From: Ruminococcus sp. AM22-13
Lineage (GTDB): Bacteria; Bacillota; Clostridia; Lachnospirales; Lachnospiraceae
NCBI RefSeq assembly: GCF_003471165.1
Contig: NZ_QRIL01000022.1
Coordinates: 11,860-66,928, forward strand
Length of the DNA: 55,069 nt
Direction of reading: 5' to 3'
The position numbers were made by a program, and so were the translations under genes. The first letter of the stretch is position 1, and every line of letters starts with the position of its first letter. Below, piece by piece: positions 14,391 through 24,421 of this stretch. Under the pieces are notes generated by a model. That model saw nothing but the letters and a program-made list of their open reading frames with translations. It had not been told where the DNA came from and did not search any database.

Positions 14391-16331
14391 ATGATTGAGA
14401 AAATGAAGTTTCTGAGCATTACCGGTCCGAAAACCGATATTGACAGAGTGGTAAACACCTACCTATGCAAGTACGAAATCCATCTGGAAAATGCCCTTTC
14501 CGAGCTGACTGCAGTGGAGAGTCTTTCTCCCTTTATGGAGATTAATCCATATAAAGAAGCACTCACTACTGCTAACAGCTTTTATGAGGAGCTGACGGAT
14601 ACAAAGCAGATTTCCGCCCGATCAATGAATACGGAAGAGGCATTAAATACCATCCGCCGGCTTCAGTCCGATTATCAGGAACTGAGCAATACCCGCGCGG
14701 ATCTGGAGAGTCAGCTTGCAGCACTTGATGAATCTTTGCGAGTGATCAGACCATTCAGAAACATCAATTACAACCTCTCCTCAATCCTGAAATTCCAATT
14801 CATCCACTTCCGTTTCGGAAGAATTGAGAAGGAATATTATCAGAAATTTGAGAAGTATATTTATGAGAATCTGGACACAATCTTTATCAAATGTGACGAA
14901 GATGACCAGTATATCTGGGGTGTATATTTCGTGCCGGAACATGAAGCACAGAAGGTCAAAGCTGTCTATTCTTCCATGCATTTCGAGCGGATTTATATGC
15001 CGGATACTTATGAAGGGACTGCCAAATCAGCATTCGAAGAACTCACCAAAAAACGCAGTGATGTAGCTGCCAGACTGGAGTCTGCGAACCAGAAAAAAGC
15101 TGATTTTCTCCAGCAGAATAAAGAAGATATCGCAGCATCCCGCAACGCGATCGCACAGCTTTCCGGCAACTTTGATGTGCGTAGACTTGCAGCATGTACC
15201 CATGGGGATAAGGATGTCTTCTATATTCTATGTGGATGGATGACTGAGAAAGATGCACATTCTTTTCAGACAGATATCAAGGATGACAGCCGTATCTTCT
15301 GCATTATTGATGGTGAAGAAGACGAGCATCTGAAACCTGGCGTGCACCAGCAGCCGCCGACCAAATTAAAGAATCCGAAGCTGTTCAAACCTTTTGAAAT
15401 GTATATCAAAATGTATGGCCTTCCAGCCTACAATGAGATGGATCCGACATGGTTTGTGGCACTGACCTATTCCTTTATCTTCGGTGCAATGTTCGGTGAT
15501 GTCGGACAGGGATTGTTGCTCTTTATCGGCGGTTTCCTGCTTTATAAATTTAAACATATCACACTAGCAGGTATCATCAGCTGCGCAGGTGTATTCTCCA
15601 CATTCTTTGGATTTATGTTCGGAAGTATCTTCGGATTTGAAGATGTGATACCTGCCTTGTGGCTGCGTCCGATGAACAATATGATGTCTGTTCCGTTTAT
15701 CGGAAAACTGAATACTGTATTTATCATTGCCATTGGTTTTGGTATGGGAATCATCCTTTTATGTATGGTATTTAACATCTTAAACGCATGGAAAGCCGGA
15801 GATATCGAGCATATCTGGTTCGATACAAACTCCGTAGCAGGTCTGGTATTCTACGGATCCGCAGTTGTTTCCATCGCACTGATCCTGACCGGTCATACAC
15901 TTCCGGGAGGAATCGTACTGTTTATCATGTTTGGTGTACCGCTGATCCTGATTTTCCTGAAAGAGCCTCTCACAGCCCTTATCGAGAAGAAATCAGAAGT
16001 TATGCCGAAGGAAAAAGGAATGTTCATTGTACAGGGACTTTTTGAAATGTTTGAAGTCCTGTTAAGCTACTTCTCCAATACCCTTTCCTTTGTCCGTATC
16101 GGAGCTTTCGCAGTCAGCCATGCAGCTATGATGGAAGTTGTCCTCATGCTCGCAGGCGCGGAAAGCGGAAATCTTAACTGGGTAGTGGTAGTCCTTGGAA
16201 ACCTTTTTGTATGCGGTATGGAAGGTCTGATCGTAGGTATCCAGGTACTTCGTCTGGAATATTACGAAATGTTCAGCCGTTTCTACAAAGGTACGGGACG
16301 TAAATTTGAGCCATTCCGCTCCGTAAAATAA
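14391..16331 (+). CDS. ntpI: V-type ATPase subunit I (a-like, membrane)
   Basis: 646 aa. Residues 1-320 are a cytoplasmic helical domain with coiled coils (near 80-115 and 205-235); residues about 355-640 hold seven or so membrane spans. The family motif GDVGQGLLL follows the first spans, and SFVRIGAFAVSHAAM (near 565) contains the essential arginine of the ion half-channels. Strong AGGAGGTGA before the ATG. It anchors the peripheral stalk and provides the ion path against the K ring. Confidence 0.95.
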   Translation: MIEKMKFLSITGPKTDIDRVVNTYLCKYEIHLENALSELTAVESLSPFMEINPYKEALTTANSFYEELTDTKQISARSMNTEEALNTIRRLQSDYQELSNTRADLESQLAALDESLRVIRPFRNINYNLSSILKFQFIHFRFGRIEKEYYQKFEKYIYENLDTIFIKCDEDDQYIWGVYFVPEHEAQKVKAVYSSMHFERIYMPDTYEGTAKSAFEELTKKRSDVAARLESANQKKADFLQQNKEDIAASRNAIAQLSGNFDVRRLAACTHGDKDVFYILCGWMTEKDAHSFQTDIKDDSRIFCIIDGEEDEHLKPGVHQQPPTKLKNPKLFKPFEMYIKMYGLPAYNEMDPTWFVALTYSFIFGAMFGDVGQGLLLFIGGFLLYKFKHITLAGIISCAGVFSTFFGFMFGSIFGFEDVIPALWLRPMNNMMSVPFIGKLNTVFIIAIGFGMGIILLCMVFNILNAWKAGDIEHIWFDTNSVAGLVFYGSAVVSIALILTGHTLPGGIVLFIMFGVPLILIFLKEPLTALIEKKSEVMPKEKGMFIVQGLFEMFEVLLSYFSNTLSFVRIGAFAVSHAAMMEVVLMLAGAESGNLNWVVVVLGNLFVCGMEGLIVGIQVLRLEYYEMFSRFYKGTGRKFEPFRSVK

Positions 16332-16366
16332 ACAAAGAAAAGATATCAAAACGTATAATACTTTTC

Positions 16367-16440
16367 AGTCAAGCGGATATTCGCAATCCGCTTCGCTACT
16401 TGCTCATAACCGAATAACTGCTTCGCAGTTTATTCGGTTA
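16367..16440. repeat. Two-hairpin dispersed repeat, copy 1
   Basis: Two adjacent stems: AAGCGGAT/ATCCGCTT (16371-16378 with 16386-16393) and a second between AACCGAATAACTGC and GCAGTTTATTCGGTT (16408-16439). A related copy lies at 45647-45716. In the operon it sits between subunits I and K and might modulate the level of the K message. Confidence 0.8.
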
Positions 16441-16466
16441 AAATAAAACCAAGAGGAGATTTAATT

Positions 16467-16898
16467 ATGACAACAATAGCACAGATTATTTTAGCAATCG
16501 CATTGGTACTCAGCATCATCCTTCCATTTGGATACTATCTCATTGGCGAGAAAAACCGCGGTCGTTACAAAACAGCCATCGGCGTAAACGCATTCTTCTT
16601 CTTTGGCACAATGCTCATCGCCATCGCCGTAATGTTCACAGGTGCTTCTTCTGTACAGGCTGCTGCCGGTTCTGAGGCAGGTCTTGCAACAGGTATGGGC
16701 TACATCGCAGCAGCCCTTGTAACCGGTCTTTCCTGTATCGGTGGTGGTATTGCCGTTGCCAGTGCGGCAAGCGCAGCTTTAGGCGCTATCAGCGAGGATC
16801 AGAGTATCCTTGGTAAATCCCTTATCTTCGTAGGTCTTGCAGAAGGTGTTGCCCTTTACGGACTGATCATCTCCTTCATGATCCTGGGACAGTTATAA
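16467..16898 (+). CDS. ntpK: V-type ATPase proteolipid subunit K
   Basis: 143 aa with four membrane spans in two hairpins. Only the last hairpin has the ion-binding glutamate (GLAEGVALYG, near residue 126); the first hairpin lacks one, as in Enterococcus hirae NtpK. Gly/Ala-rich helices (GGGIAVASAASAALG) pack the rotor ring. A good AGAGGAG precedes the start. The carried ion (proton or sodium) cannot be settled from these residues by eye. Confidence 0.94.
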   Translation: MTTIAQIILAIALVLSIILPFGYYLIGEKNRGRYKTAIGVNAFFFFGTMLIAIAVMFTGASSVQAAAGSEAGLATGMGYIAAALVTGLSCIGGGIAVASAASAALGAISEDQSILGKSLIFVGLAEGVALYGLIISFMILGQL

Positions 16899-16899
16899 G

Positions 16900-17208
16900 A
16901 TGCAGATGTTTTTGATCAGCGACAATATCGATACCTACACAGGGATGAGACTGGCAGGTGTAGAGGGTGTAGTTGTTCACACACATGATGAATTAAAAGA
17001 TGCTTTGCAGAAAGCCATCTCCAATAAAGAAATCGGAATCATACTCCTGACCGAGAAATTCGGCCGGGAGTTTCCTGAAATTATTGATGATGTAAAGCTT
17101 CATCACAAGACCCCTCTGATCATCGAAATCCCCGACAGGCACGGTACTGGACGCAAACCGGATTTTATTACCTCATATGTAAATGAGGCGATTGGACTAA
17201 AACTATAG
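16900..17208 (+). CDS. ntpG: V-type ATPase subunit F
   Basis: 102 aa, a Rossmann-like small subunit of the central stalk. The order of short beta strands and the segment EIGIILLTEKF fit the family. It starts 1 nt after the K stop, so the genes are tightly coupled. Named NtpG in Enterococcus, AtpF elsewhere. Confidence 0.92.
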   Translation: MQMFLISDNIDTYTGMRLAGVEGVVVHTHDELKDALQKAISNKEIGIILLTEKFGREFPEIIDDVKLHHKTPLIIEIPDRHGTGRKPDFITSYVNEAIGLKL

Positions 17209-17220
17209 GCAGGTGTTAAC

Positions 17221-17808
17221 ATGACAATTGATGAAAAACTCAGCCATTTTTATGATATCACTGTTGAAGATGCCCGCGCAAAAGCTGCCGCCATTCTTGA
17301 AGAGCACAGACAGACTCTGGAAAAAATGACAGAAGAGCGCAAGGCCCTCAGTGAGGAAAATGCCCAGGCACAGATCAAAGCAGAAACCGCTAATGCAAGA
17401 CGTGAAGTAAACAAGGCGCTTTCCGCAGAACAGCTCACGATCAAACGCGACTGGACCAAGAAACAGAATGATTTAAAAGAGAAAATCTTCTCTGAGGTAA
17501 AAGAACTTCTCAAATCCTTCACCAAAACTTCGGAATATGAAGATTATCTCAGTGAAAAGATCAAAGAGGCTCTGGACTTCGCCGAAAACGATGAAATCTC
17601 CATCTATCTTTCCCCGGAAGACAGCGCACTTTCAGAGAAGCTTCAACAGCGCACAGGCGCATCCATCCAGCTCGCCAAAGACTCTTTCCTTGGCGGTATC
17701 CGCGCCACGATTCCTCACAAGAACATCCTGATCGATCACTCTTTTGCAGGAAATTTCGAGGCAGCATACAAAGAATTCAAGTTTGACGGAGGACCAGAAC
17801 ATGAGTAA
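17221..17808 (+). CDS. ntpE: V-type ATPase subunit E
   Basis: 195 aa with an N-terminal coiled coil (1-105) and a globular C-terminal domain ending in GGIRATIPHKNILIDHSF, a family signature. It partners subunit G/H in the peripheral stalk. Its end overlaps the start of subunit A by a few bases, indicating translational coupling. Confidence 0.92.
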   Translation: MTIDEKLSHFYDITVEDARAKAAAILEEHRQTLEKMTEERKALSEENAQAQIKAETANARREVNKALSAEQLTIKRDWTKKQNDLKEKIFSEVKELLKSFTKTSEYEDYLSEKIKEALDFAENDEISIYLSPEDSALSEKLQQRTGASIQLAKDSFLGGIRATIPHKNILIDHSFAGNFEAAYKEFKFDGGPEHE

Positions 17809-19573
17809 TACAGGTATTATCTACGGTGTCAATGGCCCCGTCATTTATCTGAAGGGCGACAATGGATTTAAAATCTCCGAGATGGTTTATGTAGGTCCGG
17901 AACATCTGGTAGGTGAGATCATTGGCCTGAAAAAAGGCATGACCACCGTACAGGTTTTTGAGGAAACTACAGGACTCAAACCAGGAGATACAGTTACAGG
18001 TACAGGAGATGCAATCTCCGTACTTCTCGGACCTGGAATCATTCACAACATCTTTGACGGTATCCAGCGTCCCCTGGAAGAAATTGCCAAAGCTTCAGGC
18101 AAATATATTTCCCGAGGTGTCAGCGTAGACTCTCTTGACACAGAAAAAAAATGGAAAACACACATCACAGTAAAAGAAGGAGATGTCGTAGGACCTGGTT
18201 CTATCATCGCAGAAACCCAGGAAACCGATTCTATCCTTCATAAATCCATGGTGCCTCCGAATCTCACAGAAGCCACAGTTATCCATGCGGTTCCTGACGG
18301 AGAATACACCATTCTGGAACCAATCGTAACCATTCAGTTCGCAGACGGCACTACCAGAGATCTGGCACTTGCGCAGAAATGGCCGATCCGTATCCCAAGA
18401 CCGACACACAAACGTTTCCCTGCAAGCGTTCCGCTTGTCACAGGCCAGCGTATCCTGGATACCCTTTTCCCGATTGCAAAAGGCGGTACAGCCGCTGTTC
18501 CAGGAGGTTTCGGTACCGGTAAAACAATGACACAGCATCAGATTGCCAAGTGGTCTGACGCAGATATCATCATCTACATTGGCTGCGGAGAGCGTGGTAA
18601 TGAGATGACTCAGGTTCTGGAAGATTTCAGCAAACTGATCGACCCGAAATCCGGGAACCTGATGATGGACAGAACCACACTGATTGCCAATACTTCAAAC
18701 ATGCCGGTTGCGGCACGTGAAGCTTCTATTTATACAGGTGTTACCCTCGCGGAATATTACCGCGACATGGGCTACGACGTAGCCATCATGGCAGACTCCA
18801 CTTCCCGTTGGGCTGAGGCACTTCGAGAGCTGTCAGGACGTCTGGAGGAAATGCCTGCCGAGGAAGGTTTCCCTGCATATCTGGCATCCAAGCTGTCCGC
18901 ATTCTATGAGCGTGCGGGAATGATGCAGAACTTAAATGGAACGGAAGGCTCTGTCTCCATTATCGGAGCTGTTTCCCCTCAGGGTGGTGACTTCTCAGAG
19001 CCTGTCACACAGAACACCAAGCGTTTCGTCCGCTGCTTCTGGGGACTGGACAAATCTCTTGCCTATGCCCGTCACTTCCCTGCGATCCACTGGCTGACCA
19101 GCTACAGTGAATATCTGGAAGACCTGACACCATGGTACAGAGAACATGTTTCCCCGAAATTTGTGGCAGACAGAAACCAGCTGATGGCGATTCTGAATCA
19201 GGAAAGTTCCCTGATGGAGATCGTTAAACTGATAGGTAGTGACGTTCTTCCTGATGACCAGAAACTGACACTGGAAATCGCCAGAGTCATCCGTCTGGGA
19301 TTCCTCCAGCAGAACGCTTTCCACGCAGAAGACACCTGCGTACCTATGGAAAAACAATTTAAGATGATGGAAACGATTCTCTATCTTTATGAAAAATGCC
19401 GCGCGCTGATCAACCGCGGAATGCCTGTTTCCATACTCAAAGAAGGCAACAATATTTTTGAAAAAATCATTTCCATTAAATATGATGTAGCAAATAATCA
19501 GCTTGAGAAATTTGACCAGTATAAACAGGATATCGACACTTTCTACGACGACATTATGAAGAGAAACGGCTGA
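17801..19573 (+). CDS. ntpA: V-type ATPase catalytic subunit A
   Basis: 590 aa. The Walker A loop GGFGTGKT lies near residues 235-242, followed by the conserved GERGNE and by [13 protein letters not shown], all typical of the catalytic subunit. Start at MSNTGIIYG with GGAGG upstream; upstream in-frame codons lie inside subunit E. The usual A-subunit insert (about 115-185) is present, which separates it from F-type beta. Hydrolyses or makes ATP depending on direction. Confidence 0.97.
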   Translation: MSNTGIIYGVNGPVIYLKGDNGFKISEMVYVGPEHLVGEIIGLKKGMTTVQVFEETTGLKPGDTVTGTGDAISVLLGPGIIHNIFDGIQRPLEEIAKASGKYISRGVSVDSLDTEKKWKTHITVKEGDVVGPGSIIAETQETDSILHKSMVPPNLTEATVIHAVPDGEYTILEPIVTIQFADGTTRDLALAQKWPIRIPRPTHKRFPASVPLVTGQRILDTLFPIAKGGTAAVPGGFGTGKTMTQHQIAKWSDADIIIYIGCGERGNEMTQVLEDFSKLIDPKSGNLMMDRTTLIANTSNMPVAAREASIYTGVTLAEYYRDMGYDVAIMADSTSRWAEALRELSGRLEEMPAEEGFPAYLASKLSAFYERAGMMQNLNGTEGSVSIIGAVSPQGGDFSEPVTQNTKRFVRCFWGLDKSLAYARHFPAIHWLTSYSEYLEDLTPWYREHVSPKFVADRNQLMAILNQESSLMEIVKLIGSDVLPDDQKLTLEIARVIRLGFLQQNAFHAEDTCVPMEKQFKMMETILYLYEKCRALINRGMPVSILKEGNNIFEKIISIKYDVANNQLEKFDQYKQDIDTFYDDIMKRNG

Positions 19574-19593
19574 TGCCGGGAGAGGAGAAGTTT

Positions 19594-20976
19594 ATGGCAA
19601 TTGAATATTTAGGCTTAAGCGAAATAAACGGACCTCTGGTGGTCCTGGAAGGCGTCAAAAATGCCTCCTATGAGGAAATCGTAGAATTTCACATGGATGA
19701 CGGGACTCGCAAGATCGGCCGTATTATTGAGATTTACGAGGACAAAGCTGTAATCCAGGTTTTCGAGGGAACAGACAGCATGTCCTTAAGCAATACCCAC
19801 ACAAGACTGACCGGACACCCAATGGAGATCGGACTTTCCCCGGAGATCCTGGGACGAACCTTCAATGGTATCGGCCAGCCAATCGACGGACTGGGCGACA
19901 TCACCCCGGAAGTCAAATTAAACATCAACGGACTTCCACTGAACCCGGTAGCCCGCGAATACCCACGAAACTATATCAACACCGGTATCTCCGCGATTGA
20001 CGGACTGACCACGCTGATCCGTGGTCAGAAGCTTCCGATTTTTTCCGGAAATGGTCTTCCACACGATAAGCTGGCTGCACAGATCGTACAGCAGGCATCC
20101 CTGGGAGAAGGCTCTGATGAAAAATTTGCCATTGTTTTCGCAGCAATGGGTGTCAAATATGATGTCGCAGAATTTTTCCGCCGTACCTTCGAGGAAAGCG
20201 GAGCTGCAGACCACGTAGTCATGTTCCTGAACCTGGCAAACGATCCGGTTGTTGAGCGTCTTCTTACACCGAAGATTGCCCTCACCGCCGCAGAGTATCT
20301 TGCTTTTGAAAAAGGAATGCACATCCTGGTCATCCTGACAGATATCACTTCTTTCTGCGAGGCCATGCGAGAAGTATCATCCTCAAAAGGTGAGATTCCG
20401 TCCCGTAAAGGTTACCCGGGCTATCTGTACAGTGAACTTGCAACCCTGTACGAGCGCGCCGGTATCGTCAAAGGCAAACCAGGTTCTGTAACTCAGATTC
20501 CAATCCTGACCATGCCTAACGATGATATCACTCACCCAATCCCTGACCTTACCGGTTATATCACCGAGGGCCAGATTGTTCTGGACAGACAGCTTCATGG
20601 GCAGGCAATCTACCCGCCGATCAACGTACTGCCATCCCTTTCCCGTCTGATGAAAGATGGTATCGGTGAAGGCTACACCCGAGCCGACCACCAGGACGTA
20701 GCAAACCAGCTTTTCTCCTGTTATGCAAAGGTTGGAGATGCCAGAGCCCTTGCTTCTGTTATCGGTGAGGATGAGCTCTCTCCACTGGATAAACGATATC
20801 TGGTATTTGGTAAGGCTTTTGAAAATGAATTCGTCGGTCAGTCAGAGACGGAGAACCGAAGCATCACCGAGACTCTTGATAAAGGCTGGGAGCTTCTGGG
20901 ACTTCTTCCGAAGGAAGAACTTGACCGAATCGATACGAAGATCCTCGATAAATACTATCACGAAACAGTACGCTAA
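19594..20976 (+). CDS. ntpB: V-type ATPase regulatory subunit B
   Basis: 460 aa. It has the B-subunit landmarks (SEINGPL at the start, [22 protein letters not shown], then [20 protein letters not shown] in pieces) but no functional P-loop, as expected for the non-catalytic partner of A. I prefer the ATG at 19594, after GAGAGGAG; the ATG at 19573 overlaps the subunit A stop and has no ribosome binding site. Confidence 0.96.
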   Translation: MAIEYLGLSEINGPLVVLEGVKNASYEEIVEFHMDDGTRKIGRIIEIYEDKAVIQVFEGTDSMSLSNTHTRLTGHPMEIGLSPEILGRTFNGIGQPIDGLGDITPEVKLNINGLPLNPVAREYPRNYINTGISAIDGLTTLIRGQKLPIFSGNGLPHDKLAAQIVQQASLGEGSDEKFAIVFAAMGVKYDVAEFFRRTFEESGAADHVVMFLNLANDPVVERLLTPKIALTAAEYLAFEKGMHILVILTDITSFCEAMREVSSSKGEIPSRKGYPGYLYSELATLYERAGIVKGKPGSVTQIPILTMPNDDITHPIPDLTGYITEGQIVLDRQLHGQAIYPPINVLPSLSRLMKDGIGEGYTRADHQDVANQLFSCYAKVGDARALASVIGEDELSPLDKRYLVFGKAFENEFVGQSETENRSITETLDKGWELLGLLPKEELDRIDTKILDKYYHETVR

Positions 20977-20994
20977 AAGAAGCGAGGTGATTGA

Positions 20995-21612
20995 ATGGAT
21001 CCGAATACCTTTCCCACCAAGGGAAACCTGATACTTGCAAAAAACTCGCTGAAACTTTCCCGTCAGGGTTATGAACTGATGGACAAGAAGCGTAACATCC
21101 TGATCCGCGAGATGATGGATCTGATTGATCAGGCAAAGGATATCCAGACGCAGATTGATGTCACTTTCCGCGCCGCTTACGCTGCGCTCCAGAAGGCAAA
21201 TATGGAAATCGGCATTGCCTTTGTCCAGCAGATTGCCTGTACCGTTCCTATAGAGAATTCCATCCGTATCAAAACCCGAAGCGTTATGGGTACGGAGATT
21301 CCTCTTGTGGAATATGACAAAACCAGCAATACCCCAACCTACGCTTACTACAGCACAAAGATGTCCCTGGACGAAGCCAAGGCTGCATTCGAGAAGGTAA
21401 AAGAGCTGTCCATCCGCCTCTCTATGGTGGAAAACGCAGCCATCCGTCTCGCAGCCAACATCAAAAAGACGCAGAAACGTGCCAACGCACTGAAGAATAT
21501 CACAATTCCGAAGTACGAGGCACTGACCAAGGATATCCAGAATGCACTGGAGGAAAAAGAGCGTGAGGAATTCACCAGATTGAAAGTCATCAAGCGAATG
21601 AAGCAAAAATAA
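20995..21612 (+). CDS. ntpD: V-type ATPase central shaft subunit D
   Basis: 205 aa, two long coiled-coil helices (about 10-75 and 115-200) with a short middle domain. The NPTKGNL-like N-terminus (here FPTKGNL) is the family signature. Last gene of the operon, followed after about 20 nt by a strong terminator. Confidence 0.95.
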   Translation: MDPNTFPTKGNLILAKNSLKLSRQGYELMDKKRNILIREMMDLIDQAKDIQTQIDVTFRAAYAALQKANMEIGIAFVQQIACTVPIENSIRIKTRSVMGTEIPLVEYDKTSNTPTYAYYSTKMSLDEAKAAFEKVKELSIRLSMVENAAIRLAANIKKTQKRANALKNITIPKYEALTKDIQNALEEKEREEFTRLKVIKRMKQK

Positions 21613-21629
21613 ATATAAAGTGATTAAAA

Positions 21630-21684
21630 ACCGCCAGATGAATGTCCGGAATCCAAAATTCCGAACCCATCTGGCTGATTTTTA
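21630..21684 (+). terminator. Terminator of the V-ATPase operon
   Basis: Nested stem: GCCAGATG pairs with CATCTGGC around an inner CCGGAA/TTCCG stem, followed by TTTTTA. It comes right after subunit D. Confidence 0.82.
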
Positions 21685-22270
21685 TATGTGGAAAACTATT
21701 TAAAAAGTTATCCCCATCATTATTTGTTTTGTGTATCTGTCATCCACATCTGTCTCTCCTATGTGGAAATTTCATCTTTTACACACTCGGATTCTCTTTT
21801 TATATTCTGTTGTGTCTATCTGCACAATACCTTTTTGAATATTCTGATTATTTTTATATATAATCCTTTATTTTGTCTTTTGCGTGCAATATTATATGAT
21901 TTTTAGAATATAAAAAAGTCAATAGATTTTTGATTTTTTCTGTCGTAAAATGCGGATTTATCATTTTACACAAAACATTCGTTTCTTTTTCTGTTATGTA
22001 AATCAAGTATTCCACACACATAAAATGTGGATAATGTGGATAACTTTGTGTATAACTTTAATTTACGGGATTTTTTAAAGGTTATACATGTGGATAGAAT
22101 GTGTATGACTTTATCCACTTATCCCACCTTTCGACTTTCTTTGTGCAATTTGTCGAATCCTCTGTTTTATGCTTCTTATGGGTGGACAAACAAATATTCA
22201 AGAAAGACTCTACTCACTACTTATTACTGTCTGCAATTGAAGCAGGTGACTTACCCGGTTCACTTAAACA
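21685..22270. other. AT-rich non-coding stretch with a DnaA-box cluster
   Basis: No convincing gene on either strand. Four exact matches to TTWTNCACA are present: TGTGGAAAA at 21687, TGTGGATAA at 22026 and 22035 (directly adjacent), and TGTGTATAA at 22047. Near-matches include TGTGGAAAT at 21762, TGTGGATAG at 22089 and TTATCCACT at 22111. DnaA genes are not nearby. Confidence 0.6.
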
Positions 22271-22277
22271 GACACAT

Positions 22278-22336
22278 AAAAAGCCTCATTTATCGTTACT
22301 CAAATATAAGAGTAAGCTCTAAACGAGGCTTTTACA
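22278..22336. terminator. Bidirectional terminator before the NlpC/P60 gene end
   Basis: AAAAGCCTC pairs with GAGGCTTTT around an inner TTACTC/GAGTAA stem. It ends in T-rich DNA in both directions, serving the leftward hydrolase gene. Confidence 0.78.
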
Positions 22337-22345
22337 TAATCACAA

Positions 22346-23071
22346 TTATTCCATGAATGTTCCAATCGCTGTCGGCTGTTCATAATCATAGTTGGAAATC
22401 TTGATTCCTGTAGCAGCACCGCTGGCATGAATGATCTTTCCATCACCGATATAAAGCGCTACATGATCGATAGCTCCGCTTCCATAGAATACCAGATCTC
22501 CCGGCTCAATCTGGCTGATATCTTTCTTAGTGGAGGCATCACACTGGGCTGCTGCCACACGCGGAAGGCTATAGCCAAAGTTGGCAAATACAGACATTAC
22601 AAAACCAGAACAGTCAGCACCGTTTGTAAGGCTTGTTCCACCGTATACATAAGGATTTCCCTCAAACTGCAGTGCAAAATCCACTACTGCCTGTCTCTTG
22701 GCGACACGCTTTGCTTCTGCCTCTTCGGCTGCTTTCTTCTTTGCATCCTCAACTGTCTGCCGGATACTCTCCAACGCTGCTGCCTTTTCCTGCTCTGCTT
22801 TCTCAGATGCATTTTCCGCCTTCTCGATTCTTCTCTCCTCGCGGATCTGGGCTGCTTCCTCTTTCTTCGCTACAAACTTCTGAGTTTCCTCTTCTGTCTG
22901 CTTCGCAAGAGCACTTGCCAGAGCACTCACACTTCCGGTTGCTTCGCTGCTGTCTGTTCCATCAGAAAACACCTGCTCACCGTCATCAAACTGTGCCGCA
23001 CTCACTCCTTGTGTCAGAACCATAGAACTTACAGCTACTGCCATTAAAATTGCTTTTATTTTATTATTCAT
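22346..23071 (-). CDS. Secreted NlpC/P60 peptidoglycan endopeptidase
   Basis: 241 aa. An N-terminal signal peptide (about 1-25, ending in VSAAQ) leads to an Ala/Glu/Lys coiled coil (50-125) and an NlpC/P60 domain. Catalytic Cys is in GADCSGF (near 153) and His in DHVALYIGD (near 203), with a second His in IIHASG. Such enzymes cut D-Glu-diaminopimelate bonds in wall peptides. The coiled coil probably mediates binding or autoinhibition. Its upstream region is AT-rich with no recognisable riboswitch. Confidence 0.93.
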   Translation of the reverse strand: MNNKIKAILMAVAVSSMVLTQGVSAAQFDDGEQVFSDGTDSSEATGSVSALASALAKQTEEETQKFVAKKEEAAQIREERRIEKAENASEKAEQEKAAALESIRQTVEDAKKKAAEEAEAKRVAKRQAVVDFALQFEGNPYVYGGTSLTNGADCSGFVMSVFANFGYSLPRVAAAQCDASTKKDISQIEPGDLVFYGSGAIDHVALYIGDGKIIHASGAATGIKISNYDYEQPTAIGTFME

Positions 23072-23410
23072 TTACCTGTCAACTCCTGTTAATATACACT
23101 CCAATCTCTGGGACACTTTCACTATGCTTCTATTTGGCATATTTCATATTGCCATGAATCAGACAAACACCTTCCAAATATCAGCTGGCGAACATCATTT
23201 ACTGTTCACTCCGTGCCCAGTAACAAACATCATTCTCTACATTCCTTGAATAATGAAGCTTCGTTAATTGTTACGTTTTTGTTACAACAAGTTACGCATT
23301 TGTGTATATTAGCATAGTTTCCAAGTTATGTCAAATAAAAAAAGTATGAAATAGATATACTAATCAAGCTCTCTGTTAACGAATTCTCAAAATCAGAGTG
23401 AAGTATAACA
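23072..23410. other. Intergenic region with a short palindromic repeat
   Basis: AT-rich and non-coding, carrying the promoter of the NlpC/P60 gene on the minus strand, which I cannot place confidently. It contains one copy of the GTTACTG-type palindrome (23198-23224) and several GTTAC words near 23268-23295. Confidence 0.5.
23198..23224. repeat. Interspersed palindrome, TTTACTG...CAGTAAC type
   Basis: Related to 33795-33821 and, inverted, to 46335-46361. The core TTCACTCCGT lies between TTACTG and CAGTAA arms. Confidence 0.8.
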
Positions 23411-24331
23411 TTAATGCCGAATCAGATAATTATGTGCAGAAATCACCGCATTCGCGCCATCCGCCACCGCTGTCACAACCTGTCGCAGCATCTTTGTGCG
23501 GATATCTCCCGCCGCAAAAACACCCGGTGTTTCCGTAATTCCCTCTTCTCCCGCAATAATATATCCGGCTTCGTCAAGTTTCACCAGACCTTTGAATTTT
23601 TCTGTATTCGGAAGGATTCCTACAGCAATAAAAACTCCATCTGTATCGATTACGGATTCTGTATCATCCAGGACATTTCTGATTTTCAGTCCTGTGACGC
23701 ATTCTGTACCCTGAATCTCCACTGCCACACTATTCCATATCATCTCCACATTCTCACATGCTGACAAGCTCTCCTGTAGGATCTCGTCTGCGCGCAATTC
23801 ATCCCGTCTGTGAAGCAGATAAACTTTCTTACAGATTCTTGAAAGAAAGATTGCGTCCTCTACTGCCATATTTCCACCACCAACGACAACCGCGGTCTTA
23901 TCCTTAAAGAAAGCACCATCGCAGGTAGCGCAGTAAGAAACACCCATTCCGGACAGTTCTTCTTCGCCAGGAATATTCAGTCTGCGATGGCTTGCACCAC
24001 AGGCAAGGATCACTGTTTTCGCTCTGTATTCATGTTTCTTTGTTCGGATAATTTTCTCAGTTCCGGCATCTTCTACTGACAGGACATTCTCCCTTACAGG
24101 TTCAATTCCCAGCTTAGCCGCATGTGCTCCCATAGCCTCACCAAGATCCATCCCACTGATTCCCGGCATTCCCGGATAGTTGTCCACCTCGTAAGTGTTA
24201 AGTACCTGTCCGCCCTGGGCAAACTGCTTATCCAGCCATAAAATATTCATCTTCGCTCTGGCAGCATAGATTGCTGCGCTGATTCCCGCAGGACCTGCTC
24301 CCAGAATCGCTATATCATAAATCTCTGACAT
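23411..24331 (-). CDS. trxB: Thioredoxin reductase
   Basis: 306 aa flavoprotein that reduces thioredoxin with NADPH. FAD-binding GAGPAGISAAIY lies at about residues 10-21, the redox pair is in SYCATCDGAFF (near 133-136), the NADPH-binding GGGNMAVEDA follows, and the final FAD motif FAAGDIRTK is near the C-terminus. Start at MSEIYDIAI with GGAGG upstream; a longer frame exists but lacks a ribosome binding site and runs over the divergent gene. Confidence 0.95.
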   Translation of the reverse strand: MSEIYDIAILGAGPAGISAAIYAARAKMNILWLDKQFAQGGQVLNTYEVDNYPGMPGISGMDLGEAMGAHAAKLGIEPVRENVLSVEDAGTEKIIRTKKHEYRAKTVILACGASHRRLNIPGEEELSGMGVSYCATCDGAFFKDKTAVVVGGGNMAVEDAIFLSRICKKVYLLHRRDELRADEILQESLSACENVEMIWNSVAVEIQGTECVTGLKIRNVLDDTESVIDTDGVFIAVGILPNTEKFKGLVKLDEAGYIIAGEEGITETPGVFAAGDIRTKMLRQVVTAVADGANAVISAHNYLIRH

Positions 24332-24421
24332 CCTCTTACCTCCATCTGTTGTTACCAAATATGATAGCATACTCACCCCTCTTTTCCAATAAGATAGTAA
24401 AAAGCGCCTTCCGAGGTGGAT

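Noticed and set aside
21685..22270. Chromosomal origin of replication
   Set aside because: dnaA, dnaN and the usual origin neighbours are absent; box clustering alone is not enough.
23072..23410. Cyclic-di-AMP riboswitch before the NlpC/P60 gene
   Set aside because: This is a common arrangement, but none of the conserved motifs could be found by eye.
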